Below are positions 18,885 to 28,382 of a DNA stretch of 64,000 nt, one piece after another. The stretch comes from Pseudomonas umsongensis (lineage in GTDB: Bacteria; Pseudomonadota; Gammaproteobacteria; Pseudomonadales; Pseudomonadaceae). Numbering within the stretch: position 1 is the stretch's first letter; the number at the start of each line of letters is the position of its first letter. The notes under the pieces are model-generated. The model was not told the DNA's origin, did no database searches, and saw only the letters and a list, made by a program, of their open reading frames with translations. A program made the position numbers and the translations under genes. The DNA lies in contig NZ_NIWU01000002.1 of assembly GCF_002236105.1 (NCBI RefSeq), positions 930,001 to 994,000 of the forward strand, read 5' to 3'.

Positions 18885-20672
18885 ATGGCAGATGCTATCG
18901 CTGACAATGTTCCGGCCAAGGCCAACTCCGTAGACGGCAAACCGCCGCTGTTCGGGTTGTCCTTCCTGGAAAACCTCTCCGAGATGACCATGCTGCGCCA
19001 GGTGGGGCTGTTGGTCGGCCTGGCCGCGAGCGTGGCGATTGGCTTTGCCGTGGTGTTGTGGTCCCAGCAGCCGGATTACCGTCCGTTGTACGGCAGCCTT
19101 GCCGGCATGGACGCCAAGCAGGTGATGGACACCCTGGCTGCCGCCGATATTGCCTATACCGTGGAACCCAATTCCGGCGCCTTGCTGGTCAAGGCCGAAG
19201 ACCTGTCCCGTGCGCGTCTCAAGCTCGCGGGCGCTGGTGTCACTCCCAGCGATGGCAACATCGGTTTTGAAATCCTCGACAAGGAACAGGGCCTGGGCAC
19301 CAGTCAGTTCATGGAGGCGACCCGTTATCGTCGCGGCCTTGAAGGCGAACTGGCGCGCACCATTTCCAGCCTGAACAATGTCAAGGGTGCCCGCGTGCAC
19401 CTGGCGATCCCGAAAAGTTCGGTGTTCGTGCGCGACGAGCGCAAGCCCAGCGCTTCGGTGTTGGTCGAGCTGTATTCCGGGCGTTCGCTGGAGCCGGGGC
19501 AGGTCGTGGCCATCATCAATCTGGTGGCGACCAGCGTGCCCGAACTCAGCAAGTCGCAGATCACCGTTGTCGACCAGAAAGGTAACCTGCTGTCCGATCA
19601 GGCGGAAAACTCCGAACTGACCATGGCCGGCAAGCAATTCGATTACAGCCGCCGCATGGAGAGCATGCTCACCCAACGCGTGCACAACATTCTGCAACCG
19701 GTGCTGGGCAACGACCGCTACAAGGCCGAGGTCTCGGCCGATGTCGACTTCAGCGCCGTCGAGTCCACCTCCGAACAATTCAACCCCGACCAGCCGGCAT
19801 TGCGCAGCGAGCAGTCGGTGAACGAACAGCGCACCGCCAGTAACGGCCCGCAAGGTGTGCCGGGTGCCCTGAGCAACCAGCCGCCGTCGCCAGCCTCGGC
19901 GCCGCAAACCACCGGTGGCGCCACGGCGTCGGCCGGCATGGTGCAGCCAGGCCAGCCATTGCTCGATGCCAACGGCCAGCAGGTCATGGATCCGGCCACC
20001 GGCCAGCCAATGCTCGCACCGTATCCGGCGGACAAGCGCCAGCAATCGACCAAGAACTTCGAGCTCGACCGCTCCATCAGCCACACCAAGCAACAGCAAG
20101 GGCGATTGAATCGCCTGTCGGTCTCGGTGGTGGTCGATGACCAGGTCAAGATCAACCCGGCCAACGGTGAGATCGCCCGTGCGCCTTGGAGCGCCGATGA
20201 GCTGGCCCGTTTCACCCGCCTGGTGCAGGACGCGGTCGGCTTCGATGCCAGTCGTGGGGACAGCGTGAGCGTGATCAACATGCCGTTCTCCACCGAGCGC
20301 GGTGAAGTGATTGCCGATGTGCCGTTCTACTCCCAGCCGTGGTTCTGGGACATCGTCAAGCAGCTGTTGGGCGTCCTGTTCATTTTGGTGCTGGTGTTCG
20401 GTGTGTTGCGTCCGGTGCTCAACAACATCACCGGTGGCGGCAAAGGCAAGCAGTTGGCGGGCATCGGCAGCGACGTCGAGCTCGGCGGCATGGGCGGCCT
20501 GGACGGCGAACTGGCCAACGACCGTATCAGCCTCGGTGGCCCGACCAGTATCCTGTTGCCGAGCCCGAGCGAAGGCTATGACGCGCAGTTGAACGCAATC
20601 AAGAGTCTGGTGGCAGAAGACCCGGGCCGTGTCGCCCAGGTCGTGAAAGAGTGGATTAACGCAGATGAGTGA
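18885..20672 (+). CDS. fliF: Flagellar MS-ring protein FliF
   Basis: 595 codons. FliF forms the inner-membrane MS ring. There are two membrane segments, at about residues 45-65 (VGLLVGLAASVAIGFAVVLW) and about 490-510 (QLLGVLFILVLVFGVL). The periplasmic YscJ/FliF ring-building motifs lie between (DYRPLYGSLAGMDAKQVMDT; RARLKLAGAGVTPSDGNIGF). A long Pro/Gln/Ser-rich loop lies at about 305-390. The C-terminal tail (AQVVKEWINADE) is the FliG-binding part. It overlaps fliG by 8 bases. Confidence 0.96.
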   Translation: MADAIADNVPAKANSVDGKPPLFGLSFLENLSEMTMLRQVGLLVGLAASVAIGFAVVLWSQQPDYRPLYGSLAGMDAKQVMDTLAAADIAYTVEPNSGALLVKAEDLSRARLKLAGAGVTPSDGNIGFEILDKEQGLGTSQFMEATRYRRGLEGELARTISSLNNVKGARVHLAIPKSSVFVRDERKPSASVLVELYSGRSLEPGQVVAIINLVATSVPELSKSQITVVDQKGNLLSDQAENSELTMAGKQFDYSRRMESMLTQRVHNILQPVLGNDRYKAEVSADVDFSAVESTSEQFNPDQPALRSEQSVNEQRTASNGPQGVPGALSNQPPSPASAPQTTGGATASAGMVQPGQPLLDANGQQVMDPATGQPMLAPYPADKRQQSTKNFELDRSISHTKQQQGRLNRLSVSVVVDDQVKINPANGEIARAPWSADELARFTRLVQDAVGFDASRGDSVSVINMPFSTERGEVIADVPFYSQPWFWDIVKQLLGVLFILVLVFGVLRPVLNNITGGGKGKQLAGIGSDVELGGMGGLDGELANDRISLGGPTSILLPSPSEGYDAQLNAIKSLVAEDPGRVAQVVKEWINADE

Positions 20673-21684
20673 TAACCGAGCCATTGCCGCCAAACTGAGC
20701 AAGGTCGACAAAGCCGCGATCCTGCTGCTGTCTCTGGGCTCAACCGACGCTGCCCAGGTGTTGCGCCACATGGGGCCCAAAGAGGTCCAGCGTGTCGGCG
20801 TGGCCATGGCGCAGATGGGTAACGTGCACCGTGAGCAGGTCGAGCAGGTGATGAGCGAGTTCGTCGACATCGTCGGCGACCAGACTAGCCTGGGCGTCGG
20901 TTCCGATGACTACGTGCGCAAAATGCTCACCCAGGCCCTGGGCGAGGACAAGGCCAACGGCCTGATCGATCGCATCCTGCTGGGTGGCAATACCAGCGGC
21001 CTTGACAGCCTGAAATGGATGGAGCCGCGCGCGGTCGCCGACGTGATCCGCTACGAGCACCCGCAGATCCAGGCGATCGTGGTGGCGTACCTCGATCCGG
21101 ATCAGGCCGGTGAAGTGCTGGGCAACTTCGACCATAAGGTGCGCCTGGACATCATCCTGCGGGTTTCCTCGCTCAACACCGTGCAGCCTGCGGCCCTCAA
21201 GGAACTCAACCAGATTCTCGAGAAGCAGTTCTCCGGCAACTCCAATGCTTCGCGCACCAGCCTGGGCGGCATCAAGCGCGCAGCCGACATCATGAACTTC
21301 CTCGACAGCTCGATCGAAGGCCAGCTCATGGACTCGATCCGCGAAGTCGATGAGGACCTGTCCGGTCAGATCGAAGACCTCATGTTCGTGTTCAACAACC
21401 TGGCCGATGTCGATGACCGCGGCATCCAGGCGTTGCTGCGCGAAGTGTCCTCCGACGTGCTGGTGCTGGCCCTCAAGGGCTCGGACGAAAGCGTCAAGGA
21501 GAAGATCTTCAAGAACATGTCCAAGCGTGCGGCCGAACTGTTGCGCGACGATCTCGAGGCCAAGGGCCCGGTGCGTGTCAGCGATGTGGAAACCGCGCAG
21601 AAGGAAATCCTCACCATTGCCCGTCGCATGGCCGAAGCGGGCGAAATCGTGCTCGGCGGCAAGGGCGGCGAGGAAATGATCTAA
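20665..21684 (+). CDS. fliG: Flagellar motor switch protein FliG
   Basis: 339 codons. FliG is the switch-complex protein that contacts the stator and generates torque. N-domain: KVDKAAILLLSLGSTDAAQV. The middle domain has the EHPQ motif (IRYEHPQIQAIVVAYLDPDQ). The C-domain, about residues 240-330, carries the charged torque helix (ALKGSDESVKEKIFKNMSKR). It binds FliF through its N-domain and FliM through the middle domain. The start overlaps the fliF end, so translation is probably coupled. Confidence 0.97.
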   Translation: MSDNRAIAAKLSKVDKAAILLLSLGSTDAAQVLRHMGPKEVQRVGVAMAQMGNVHREQVEQVMSEFVDIVGDQTSLGVGSDDYVRKMLTQALGEDKANGLIDRILLGGNTSGLDSLKWMEPRAVADVIRYEHPQIQAIVVAYLDPDQAGEVLGNFDHKVRLDIILRVSSLNTVQPAALKELNQILEKQFSGNSNASRTSLGGIKRAADIMNFLDSSIEGQLMDSIREVDEDLSGQIEDLMFVFNNLADVDDRGIQALLREVSSDVLVLALKGSDESVKEKIFKNMSKRAAELLRDDLEAKGPVRVSDVETAQKEILTIARRMAEAGEIVLGGKGGEEMI

Positions 21685-21688
21685 CGCC

Positions 21689-22471
21689 ATGGCCAAGAAT
21701 GACGAGCTGCCCTCTGACCTGATCCGCGCCAGGGATGTCGGAGGTTTCGATACCTGGGCGCTGCCCAGCTTCGATCCGCCGGCCCCTGAGCCGGAGCCCG
21801 AGCCCGAACCCGAGCCGCCGGAAATGGAGGAGGTGCCGCTCGAAGAGGTCCAGCCACTGACCCTCGAAGAGCTCGAGAGCATTCGCCAGGAAGCCTATAA
21901 CGAAGGTTTCGCGGTGGGCGAAAAAGAAGGGTTCCATAGCACCACGCTCAAGGTTCGTCAGGAAGCTGATGCGGCGTTGGCGGCCAAGGTTGCCGCGCTT
22001 GAAAAGTTGATGGCGCATCTGTTCGAACCCATCGCCGAACAAGACACGCAGATTGAAAAGTCCCTGGTCGAACTGGTGCGGCACATGACCAAACAGGTGA
22101 TCCAGCGCGAACTGGCCATGGACTCGACGCAGATCGAACACGTGATGCGCGAAGCCCTCAAGCTGTTGCCGTTGGGCGTCAACAACGTGCGGCTATACAT
22201 CAATCCGCAGGATTTCGAACAGGTCAAAGCCCTGCGCGAGCGACATGAGGAAACCTGGCGCATCGTCGAGGACGAAGCGCTGTTGCCCGGTGGTTGCCGA
22301 GTCGAAACCGAACACAGCCGCATCGATGCCACGGTCGAAACCCGTGTGACGCAGGTGATGGACAAGCTGTTCGACCAGCTTCACGAGCAGGCCTTGCACC
22401 CGGCGGCGCCGGATCTGAGCATCGATCTGTCCAGCGCAAGCAAACCAGTGGCGGTTCCCGATGCACCTTAA
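21689..22471 (+). CDS. fliH: Flagellar export ATPase regulator FliH
   Basis: 260 codons. FliH dimerises along the FliI ATPase and links it to FliN at the cytosolic ring. The N-terminus has an acidic Glu-Pro run at about residues 31-44. After that comes a helical segment with the spaced-glycine pattern of the family ([20 protein letters not shown]), and the C-terminal domain resembles the V-ATPase E subunit ([20 protein letters not shown]). It overlaps fliI by 11 bases. Confidence 0.94.
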   Translation: MAKNDELPSDLIRARDVGGFDTWALPSFDPPAPEPEPEPEPEPPEMEEVPLEEVQPLTLEELESIRQEAYNEGFAVGEKEGFHSTTLKVRQEADAALAAKVAALEKLMAHLFEPIAEQDTQIEKSLVELVRHMTKQVIQRELAMDSTQIEHVMREALKLLPLGVNNVRLYINPQDFEQVKALRERHEETWRIVEDEALLPGGCRVETEHSRIDATVETRVTQVMDKLFDQLHEQALHPAAPDLSIDLSSASKPVAVPDAP

Positions 22472-23819
22472 ACGCACCAGTTTCGCCAAGCGCCTGGGCA
22501 GTTACGCCGGGGCGATCGAACTGGCCGGCGCACCGATCCTCGAAGGCCGCCTGTTGCGCATGGTCGGCCTCACGCTGGAAGCCGAGGGCTTGCGCGCGGC
22601 CATGGGCAGCCGCTGCATGGTCATCAACGATGACAGCTATCATCCCGTGCAGGTCGAAGCCGAAGTCATGGGCTTTTCCGGCAGCAAGGTGTTTTTGATG
22701 CCGGTGGGCAGCGTAGCCGGCATTGCCCCCGGTGCCCGGGTAGTGCCCCTCTCCGACAGCGGTCGCTTGCCGATGGGCATGAGCATGCTCGGGCGCGTAC
22801 TCGACGGTGCTGGCCGCGCCCTGGATGGCAAGGGCGGAATGAAGGCCGAAGACTGGGTGCCGATGGACGGCCCGACCATCAACCCGCTCAAGCGCGAGCC
22901 GATCAGCGAGCCCCTGGATGTGGGCATTCGCTGCATTAATGGCATGTTGACGGTCGGGCGCGGTCAGCGGCTTGGCCTGTTCGCCGGTACCGGCGTTGGT
23001 AAATCCGTACTGCTGGGCATGATGACGCGCTTCACCGAGGCCGACATCATCGTCGTCGGCCTGATCGGTGAGCGCGGTCGAGAGGTCAAGGAGTTCATCG
23101 AGCACATCCTCGGTGAAGAAGGGCTCAAGCGCTCGGTGGTGGTGGCGTCGCCCGCCGACGATGCACCCCTGATGCGTCTGCGCGCCGCCATGTATTGCAC
23201 GCGAATCGCCGAGTATTTCCGCGACAAGGGCAAGAACGTGCTGCTGCTGATGGATTCGCTGACGCGTTTCGCCCAGGCCCAGCGGGAAATTGCCCTGGCC
23301 ATTGGCGAGCCACCGGCGACCAAGGGGTATCCGCCCTCGGTGTTCGCCAAGTTGCCGAAACTGGTAGAGCGCGCGGGCAATGCCGAGAAGGGCGGTGGCT
23401 CGATCACCGCGTTCTATACCGTGCTGTCCGAAGGCGACGACCAGCAGGACCCGATTGCCGACTCGGCGCGGGGCGTGCTCGACGGGCACATCGTGCTGTC
23501 GCGGCGTCTGGCCGAGGAAGGCCATTACCCGGCCATCGATATCGAGGCGTCCATCAGCCGGGTCATGCCGGCGGTAGTCTCGCCGGAGCACATGACTCGG
23601 GCGCAGTACTTCAAGCAGTTGTGGTCGCGCTACCAGCAGAGCCGCGACCTGATCAGTGTCGGCGCCTACGTCGCCGGCGGTGACCGCGAGACCGACCTGG
23701 CGATTTCCCTGCAGCCGCAACTGGTCAAATACCTGCGCCAGGGCCTCAACGACAGCATCAGCCTGGGCGAAAGCGAGGCGTATCTCGCCTCGATCTTCGC
23801 GCCCGCGGCGGGCGGTTAA
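22461..23819 (+). CDS. fliI: Flagellum-specific export ATPase FliI
   Basis: 452 codons, F1-beta-like hexameric ATPase of the flagellar type III export apparatus. Walker A is [16 protein letters not shown], Walker B is [20 protein letters not shown], and the conserved [14 protein letters not shown] follows. The C-terminus [18 protein letters not shown] is typical. It works with FliH and FliJ at the base of the FlhA gate. ATG 22461 lies inside the end of fliH, so translation is coupled. Confidence 0.97.
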   Translation: MHLKRTSFAKRLGSYAGAIELAGAPILEGRLLRMVGLTLEAEGLRAAMGSRCMVINDDSYHPVQVEAEVMGFSGSKVFLMPVGSVAGIAPGARVVPLSDSGRLPMGMSMLGRVLDGAGRALDGKGGMKAEDWVPMDGPTINPLKREPISEPLDVGIRCINGMLTVGRGQRLGLFAGTGVGKSVLLGMMTRFTEADIIVVGLIGERGREVKEFIEHILGEEGLKRSVVVASPADDAPLMRLRAAMYCTRIAEYFRDKGKNVLLLMDSLTRFAQAQREIALAIGEPPATKGYPPSVFAKLPKLVERAGNAEKGGGSITAFYTVLSEGDDQQDPIADSARGVLDGHIVLSRRLAEEGHYPAIDIEASISRVMPAVVSPEHMTRAQYFKQLWSRYQQSRDLISVGAYVAGGDRETDLAISLQPQLVKYLRQGLNDSISLGESEAYLASIFAPAAGG

Positions 23820-23825
23820 CCGGCC

Positions 23826-24275
23826 ATGGCCCAGACTCGGGCGGGCCGCCTGGCTCCCGTGGTGGAAATGGCCGAGAAGGCCGAGAAAACCGCGGTCCAG
23901 CGCCTGGGACACTTCCAGGGGCAAGTGCGCCTGGCCGAAAGCAAGCTGGCCGACCTCGAAGCCTTTCGGCTCGACTATCAGGAACAGTGGATCGTACGCG
24001 GCAGCAGTGGCGTGTCCGGCCAATGGCTGCTGGGCTACCAGGGCTTTCTCGCGCAGTTGGGCACGGCCATCGATCAACAGCGGCAAAGCCTGGCCTGGCA
24101 CCAGAACAACCTGAACAAGGCGCGCGACACCTGGCAGCAGGCGTTCGCCCGGGTAGAAGGCTTGCGCAAACTGGTCCAGCGCTACCAGGACGAAGCGCGG
24201 GCGCTGGAGGACAAGCGCGAGCAAAAGCTGCTGGATGAATTGTCCCAGCGGTTGCCGCGCCATGATGCGTATTGA
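23826..24275 (+). CDS. fliJ: Flagellar export protein FliJ
   Basis: 149 codons, almost entirely helical with long coiled-coil stretches rich in Gln, Glu, Arg and Lys. FliJ sits as a stalk in the FliI ring and contacts FlhA. The position 6 bases after fliI and the residue pattern (LAPVVEMAEKAEKTAVQRLG near the start) support the call. It is the last gene of the fliE operon; a REP element follows. Confidence 0.9.
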   Translation: MAQTRAGRLAPVVEMAEKAEKTAVQRLGHFQGQVRLAESKLADLEAFRLDYQEQWIVRGSSGVSGQWLLGYQGFLAQLGTAIDQQRQSLAWHQNNLNKARDTWQQAFARVEGLRKLVQRYQDEARALEDKREQKLLDELSQRLPRHDAY

Positions 24276-24296
24276 GTCATATGGACCGCGTTATCG

Positions 24297-24326
24297 TTCT
24301 TCGCGAGCAGGCTCGCTCCCACAGGA
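24297..24326. repeat. REP element
   Basis: A single Pseudomonas REP core, TTCTTCGCGAGCAGGCTCGCTCCC in reduced form (TTCGCGAGCAGGCTCGC), lies 21 bases after the fliJ stop. It is potentially hairpin-forming and may stabilise or end the fliE-J message. Confidence 0.75.
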
Positions 24327-24442
24327 GAAAGGCGGTCAACCTGTGGGGCTCAAGGCCTCTAAAAATATCCTGCCTTGCCCCAACCTCTACCCAATGCTAA
24401 ACCTTGTACAAGAAGGTTTACCAACGACAAGGAAGCCATGAC

Positions 24443-24742
24443 ATGTCAGTTGTTTCAGAAGTGTCCCCGGATGGGCAAAAGCTGACGATATCGGTCAAGG
24501 GACGATTCGATTTCGCCAAGCATCAGGAATTTCGTCAATCCTACGAAGACAAGGCGCTCGCCGAAGTCGTCGTCGATCTGAGGGAAGCCACCTACCTCGA
24601 CAGTTCCGCCCTGGGCATGTTGCTGCTGTTGCGAGATCACGCTGGCGGCGACGATTCCGATATTCGCGTGGTCAACAGCAATTGCGACGTGAGGAAAATC
24701 CTCGCCATTTCCAACTTCGACAAGCTGTTCGACATCAGTTGA
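24443..24742 (+). CDS. hsbA: STAS-domain anti-sigma factor antagonist (HsbA-type)
   Basis: 99 codons from ATG 24443 (AAGGAAG seven bases upstream). It is a single STAS domain. The phosphorylatable Ser lies in TYLDSSALGMLLLL (Ser54/55). In P. aeruginosa, HsbA switches between the anti-sigma factor FlgM and a diguanylate cyclase depending on phosphorylation by HsbR; I infer the same here from the three-gene order. The gene follows a 167-base gap after fliJ, so it may have its own promoter, though I could not identify one. Confidence 0.9.
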   Translation: MSVVSEVSPDGQKLTISVKGRFDFAKHQEFRQSYEDKALAEVVVDLREATYLDSSALGMLLLLRDHAGGDDSDIRVVNSNCDVRKILAISNFDKLFDIS

Positions 24743-24747
24743 TCACT

Positions 24748-26454
24748 GTGCAACCGGCACTCGAATCGCTGACGATCCTGATCGCCGAAGACAGCGCCGC
24801 CGATCGCATGCTGTTGTCGAGCATCGTGCGCCGTCAGGGGCATCAAGTGCTGACGGCCGCCAACGGCGCCGAAGCGGTGGAAATATTTCGCCAGCAACGC
24901 CCGCAGCTGGTGTTGATGGACGCGATGATGCCGGTGATGGATGGCTTCGAGGCGGCCGCGCAAATCAAGGCATTGGCCGGGGAAACCCTGGTGCCGATCA
25001 TCTTCCTCACCTCGCTGTCGGAAAACCAGGCATTGGCTCGTTGCCTGGAGGTCGGGGGTGACGATTTTCTGGCAAAACCGTACAACCAGGTGATTCTTGC
25101 CGCCAAAATCAAGGCGATGGACCGCTTGCGGCGCTTGCAGGCCACTGTTGTACAGCAGCGCGACCAGATCGCCAGGCACCACGAATACTTGCTCAACGAA
25201 CAGCGCGTGGCCAAGGCGGTGTTCGACAAGGTGGCTCATTCCGGCTGCCTGAATGCGCCCAATATCCGCTACCTGCAATCGCCTTACGCATTGTTCAACG
25301 GCGACTTGCTGTTGGCCGCCTTCACCCCGGCAGGGGACATGCATGTGCTGCTCGGCGATTTCACCGGCCATGGCCTGCCCGCCGCCGTTGGCGCCATGCC
25401 CCTGGCCGAAGTCTTCTACGGCATGACCGCCAAGGGCTACGGCCTGGCGGAAACCCTGCGCGAGATGAATGCCAAGCTCAAGCGCATCCTGCCGGTGGAC
25501 ATGTTCTGCTGCGCCACGATGCTGTGCCTGAGTGCCCAGAATCACTCGGTGGAGGTCTGGAACGGCGGCATGCCGGACGGCTACCTGTACAGCGTTGCCA
25601 GCGGCGAGCGAACGCCACTGACCGCGCGGCATTTGCCACTGGGGGTGCTGAGCCCGCCTACCTTCGATGATCGCACCGAAGTGTTTCCGATGGCCCCGGG
25701 TGATCGGATATTCCTGTTGTCCGACGGGGTGATCGATACCTGCGACGCCGATGACCAGCTGTTTGGTGTGCAGCGGTTGCAGCAGGTATTTGCCGCCAAT
25801 CGTCAACCCGACACCTTGTTCGAGGATATCGAGCAGGCGCTTCGGGACTTTCGTGGTGAGGCGCGCGACGACGTCAGCATGGTCGAGGTCAGCCTGCCTG
25901 CGCCCACGCAGGCGAGCCCGCCGCTGCCGATCTATTCCGACAGTGGCCAGTCCTGCCCTCTGGACTGGTCGGCCAGTTTCGAGTTTCGCGCTGCGACGCT
26001 CAAGCGCTTCAATCCGTTGCCCCATCTCTTGCAACTGCTGCAGGAAGTGCACGGTCTGCGGGCTCAAAGCGGGGCGCTCTACAGCGTACTGGCCGAGTTG
26101 TACTCCAACGCCCTGGAGCATGGAGTGCTAGGCCTGGATTCCAGCCTTAAACGCGATGTGTCGGGTTTCACCCGCTATTATCAACAACGCAATGCACGCC
26201 TGGACGAGCTTGAGGACGGTTATGTCCGGGTGCATTTACAGGTTACCCCGCAAGGCGAGGGTGGATGCCTGGCAATTCGCGTCGAGGACAGCGGCAAGGG
26301 ATTTGATGTCGGGCGGGTACTGGAACGTCCTGTCGATCCTGTCCGTCTGTCTGGACGTGGAGTCAGTCTGATCCGTCAGTTGGGTCATAATGCAAGCTGG
26401 TCTGACGATGGTCGAAGTGCCCGCGTGGAGTTTCTCTGGAAGGCTCTGGCATAA
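24748..26454 (+). CDS. hsbR: Response regulator with PP2C phosphatase and kinase domains (HsbR-type)
   Basis: 568 codons from GTG 24748; a TTG at 24739 overlapping the hsbA stop is an alternative. Receiver: residues about 7-125 with phospho-acceptor Asp58 (LVLMDAMMPVMDG). The SpoIIE/PP2C phosphatase domain, about 165-385, has LLGDFTGHGLPAAVGAMPLA and LLSDGVIDTCDADDQLFGVQ with the metal-binding Asps. The HATPase domain, about 430-568, has ELYSNALEHGVLGLDS and a G-box VEDSGKGFDVG. It is expected to phosphorylate or dephosphorylate the HsbA Ser and to receive phosphate from HptB. ORF ends just before hptB. Confidence 0.9.
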   Translation: MQPALESLTILIAEDSAADRMLLSSIVRRQGHQVLTAANGAEAVEIFRQQRPQLVLMDAMMPVMDGFEAAAQIKALAGETLVPIIFLTSLSENQALARCLEVGGDDFLAKPYNQVILAAKIKAMDRLRRLQATVVQQRDQIARHHEYLLNEQRVAKAVFDKVAHSGCLNAPNIRYLQSPYALFNGDLLLAAFTPAGDMHVLLGDFTGHGLPAAVGAMPLAEVFYGMTAKGYGLAETLREMNAKLKRILPVDMFCCATMLCLSAQNHSVEVWNGGMPDGYLYSVASGERTPLTARHLPLGVLSPPTFDDRTEVFPMAPGDRIFLLSDGVIDTCDADDQLFGVQRLQQVFAANRQPDTLFEDIEQALRDFRGEARDDVSMVEVSLPAPTQASPPLPIYSDSGQSCPLDWSASFEFRAATLKRFNPLPHLLQLLQEVHGLRAQSGALYSVLAELYSNALEHGVLGLDSSLKRDVSGFTRYYQQRNARLDELEDGYVRVHLQVTPQGEGGCLAIRVEDSGKGFDVGRVLERPVDPVRLSGRGVSLIRQLGHNASWSDDGRSARVEFLWKALA

Positions 26455-26484
26455 TCCATAAATTCTTGATCAAGGAGCGAACAA

Positions 26485-26835
26485 GTGGCTGATGAACATC
26501 TGGACCTCGACGCGCTGAACGAGTTGCGCGAGGTCATGGAGGACGCGTATCCGCAGTTGCTGGATACCTTTCTCGCCGATTCCGAAGAGCGCCTTCAAGC
26601 ATTGCGCGAGGCAGGGAAAGCTGCGCAGCTGGTAGACGTGGCGCACAGCTTCAAAGGCAGCAGCAGCAACATGGGCGCCGTCAAGCTTGTCGCGCTATGT
26701 GGCGAACTTGAGAAAAATGCTGAAAAGCTTTCGCCCTCCGAAATCCAGGAGCTGATCACTGCAATCGACCTTGAGTTCGCGATCGTTCGGCCTCTTTACG
26801 AAGCTGAGCGGCAACGGTCCCTGGCGGAAAGCTGA
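26485..26835 (+). CDS. hptB: Histidine phosphotransfer protein (HptB-type)
   Basis: 116 codons from GTG 26485, preceded by AAGGAG at 26472-26477. It is a single Hpt domain; the phospho-accepting His54 is in VAHSFKGSSSNMG. It relays phosphate from hybrid kinases to the HsbR receiver. In P. aeruginosa the hptB-hsbR-hsbA genes lie in another flagellar locus (near flgM); here they sit between fliJ and fliK in the order hsbA-hsbR-hptB. Confidence 0.9.
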   Translation: MADEHLDLDALNELREVMEDAYPQLLDTFLADSEERLQALREAGKAAQLVDVAHSFKGSSSNMGAVKLVALCGELEKNAEKLSPSEIQELITAIDLEFAIVRPLYEAERQRSLAES

Positions 26836-26870
26836 GGCGCAAGACGCTTTTCGTCGCCATCAGGCGAAAC

Positions 26871-26886
26871 TGGCCCGCCCCTTGCT
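26871..26886 (+). promoter_or_regulatory. Sigma-54 promoter for fliK
   Basis: TGGCCC, five bases, TTGCT; GG and GC are ten bases apart. It lies about 50 bases before the fliK start, in the gap after hptB. Confidence 0.75.
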
Positions 26887-26936
26887 ATTAACTCTTGCAA
26901 CTGTACCTACGATCCCAGTGCAGCGGAGACCGTTAA

Positions 26937-28217
26937 ATGCCCTTTACCCCAAATTCTCTTCTTCAGGCCGCCGCTCAGGCCAAGAGTCAGGCCGCCGCCG
27001 CCCCTTCCACGAAGGTCGCCGCCGAGCCCGGGGACAAGGCGTCGAGCTTCTCTCAGGTGTACGCCGCACAAGGCCGGAACCCGGCTGCTGACGGACCTTC
27101 GAAACCACAACCTCACAAGGCTGCCGACAGCCTCGGTAAAAAGGACGACGTCAAGGATAACGCTGCCGCCGAGAAGCCTGTCGTTGCCGATAGCGGCAAA
27201 AGCTTGCCCGCCGACAAGCCGGCGCAAGCCGACGACAAGCAGGACAGCGCCGATGCGACGGACGAACAGGCAGGGGGCGTCGAAGCTGCGCCGGTTGATC
27301 CTGTCGAGGTGCCTGTCATCGCGGCGCCTGTTGTGGCTGATCAACCAGCCGTCGAAGCGCCCGTTGCGGCGGTCATCCCGCCAATCGTCCCCGCCACTGA
27401 CACAGGATTCGATCCCGAAGCCGACCCACTGGACGCCCTGCCAGCCCTGCGCATGGCCATGGAGCAGAGTGGCCATGTCTCGGCCTCAAGCCAGGCACAA
27501 CCCAAGGCAGCTCCGACCGAGGTCGACGGTGAACGGACGGCGGCGCAGACCTTCGCCGCTGGCATGGCGAACATGCTCGACGTGCAAACCGACATGGACA
27601 GTACCGACCAGGGCGGCGACCAGGCCTTCAGTGGCCTGATCGATGATGGGCTCAAGGACCTCAAGTCTGCCAGCAGCGATACCCGGGTCGACGATTTCGC
27701 CGACCGCCTGGCGGCACTGACCCAGGCAGCGACGCCAAAAACCGCCAACGCCCTGCCGGTCAACCAGCCCATCGCGATGCATCAGAGCGGTTGGACGGAA
27801 GAAGTGGTGAATCGGGTCATGTACCTGTCCAGCGCCAATCTCAAGGCGGCCGACATCCAGTTGCAGCCGGCCGAACTCGGCCGTCTCGACATTCGGGTGA
27901 ACATGGTGCCCGATCAGCAGACCCAGGTGACGTTCATGAGCGCGCATCCGGGCGTGCGTGAAGCGCTGGACGGGCAGATGCAGCGTTTGCGCGACATGTT
28001 CACCCAGCAGGGCATGGGCCAGGTTGACGTCAACGTCTCGGACCAGTCCCGGGGCTCACAGGACCAGGCGCAACATCAGCAGGCGCAGAGTGGACGCGCC
28101 AGTGCTGGCGGCGGTCGCCTTGATTCGATGGATGACGAGCTTTCGGCCAGCGTTACCCAAGTTGCGGCCAGCCCGACTAGCGTGATTGGCTCCAGCGCAG
28201 TCGATTATTACGCCTGA
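26937..28217 (+). CDS. fliK: Flagellar hook-length control protein FliK
   Basis: 426 codons. FliK is the secreted molecular ruler that switches export from hook to filament subunits through FlhB. The first 290 residues are Ala/Pro/Asp/Gln-rich and low in order. The C-terminal Flg_hook domain, about residues 285-380, is clear: ADIQLQPAELGRLDIRVNM and HPGVREALDGQMQRLRDMF. A Gln/Ser/Gly-rich tail follows. A second FliK-domain protein is encoded at 54296-55864. Confidence 0.94.
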   Translation: MPFTPNSLLQAAAQAKSQAAAAPSTKVAAEPGDKASSFSQVYAAQGRNPAADGPSKPQPHKAADSLGKKDDVKDNAAAEKPVVADSGKSLPADKPAQADDKQDSADATDEQAGGVEAAPVDPVEVPVIAAPVVADQPAVEAPVAAVIPPIVPATDTGFDPEADPLDALPALRMAMEQSGHVSASSQAQPKAAPTEVDGERTAAQTFAAGMANMLDVQTDMDSTDQGGDQAFSGLIDDGLKDLKSASSDTRVDDFADRLAALTQAATPKTANALPVNQPIAMHQSGWTEEVVNRVMYLSSANLKAADIQLQPAELGRLDIRVNMVPDQQTQVTFMSAHPGVREALDGQMQRLRDMFTQQGMGQVDVNVSDQSRGSQDQAQHQQAQSGRASAGGGRLDSMDDELSASVTQVAASPTSVIGSSAVDYYA

Positions 28218-28235
28218 TAATTCGCGGCGCCCCCT

Positions 28236-28312
28236 AAAAGATCGCAGCCTTCGGCAGCTCCTACAGGATGTACGCAGTCCAATGTAGGAGCTGCCGCAGG
28301 CTGCGATCTTTT
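28236..28312. repeat. Inverted REP pair between fliK and fliL
   Basis: Two inverted arms (AAAAGATCGCAGCC..GGCAGCTCCTAC and its near complement) separated by about 20 bases form a long hairpin. The arms are the same repeat family as the pair at 46506-46600. It may separate fliK from the fliL operon at the RNA level. Confidence 0.85.
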
Positions 28313-28317
28313 GCTTC

Positions 28318-28333
28318 TGGCATAACACTTGCT
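28318..28333 (+). promoter_or_regulatory. Sigma-54 promoter for the fliLMNOPQR-flhB operon
   Basis: TGGCAT, five bases, TTGCT; GG and GC are ten bases apart. It lies 50 bases before fliL, directly after the REP hairpin. Confidence 0.8.
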
Positions 28334-28382
28334 CTTGCCTAGTCGCGCGACTGTAAAAACCGAATAGTGACGGATTATTGGC

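Noticed and set aside
18477..20870. Minus-strand open frame of 797 codons opposite fliE and fliF
   Set aside because: Composition and His/Gln/Val repeats are typical of a mirror frame; no ribosome site and no family features.
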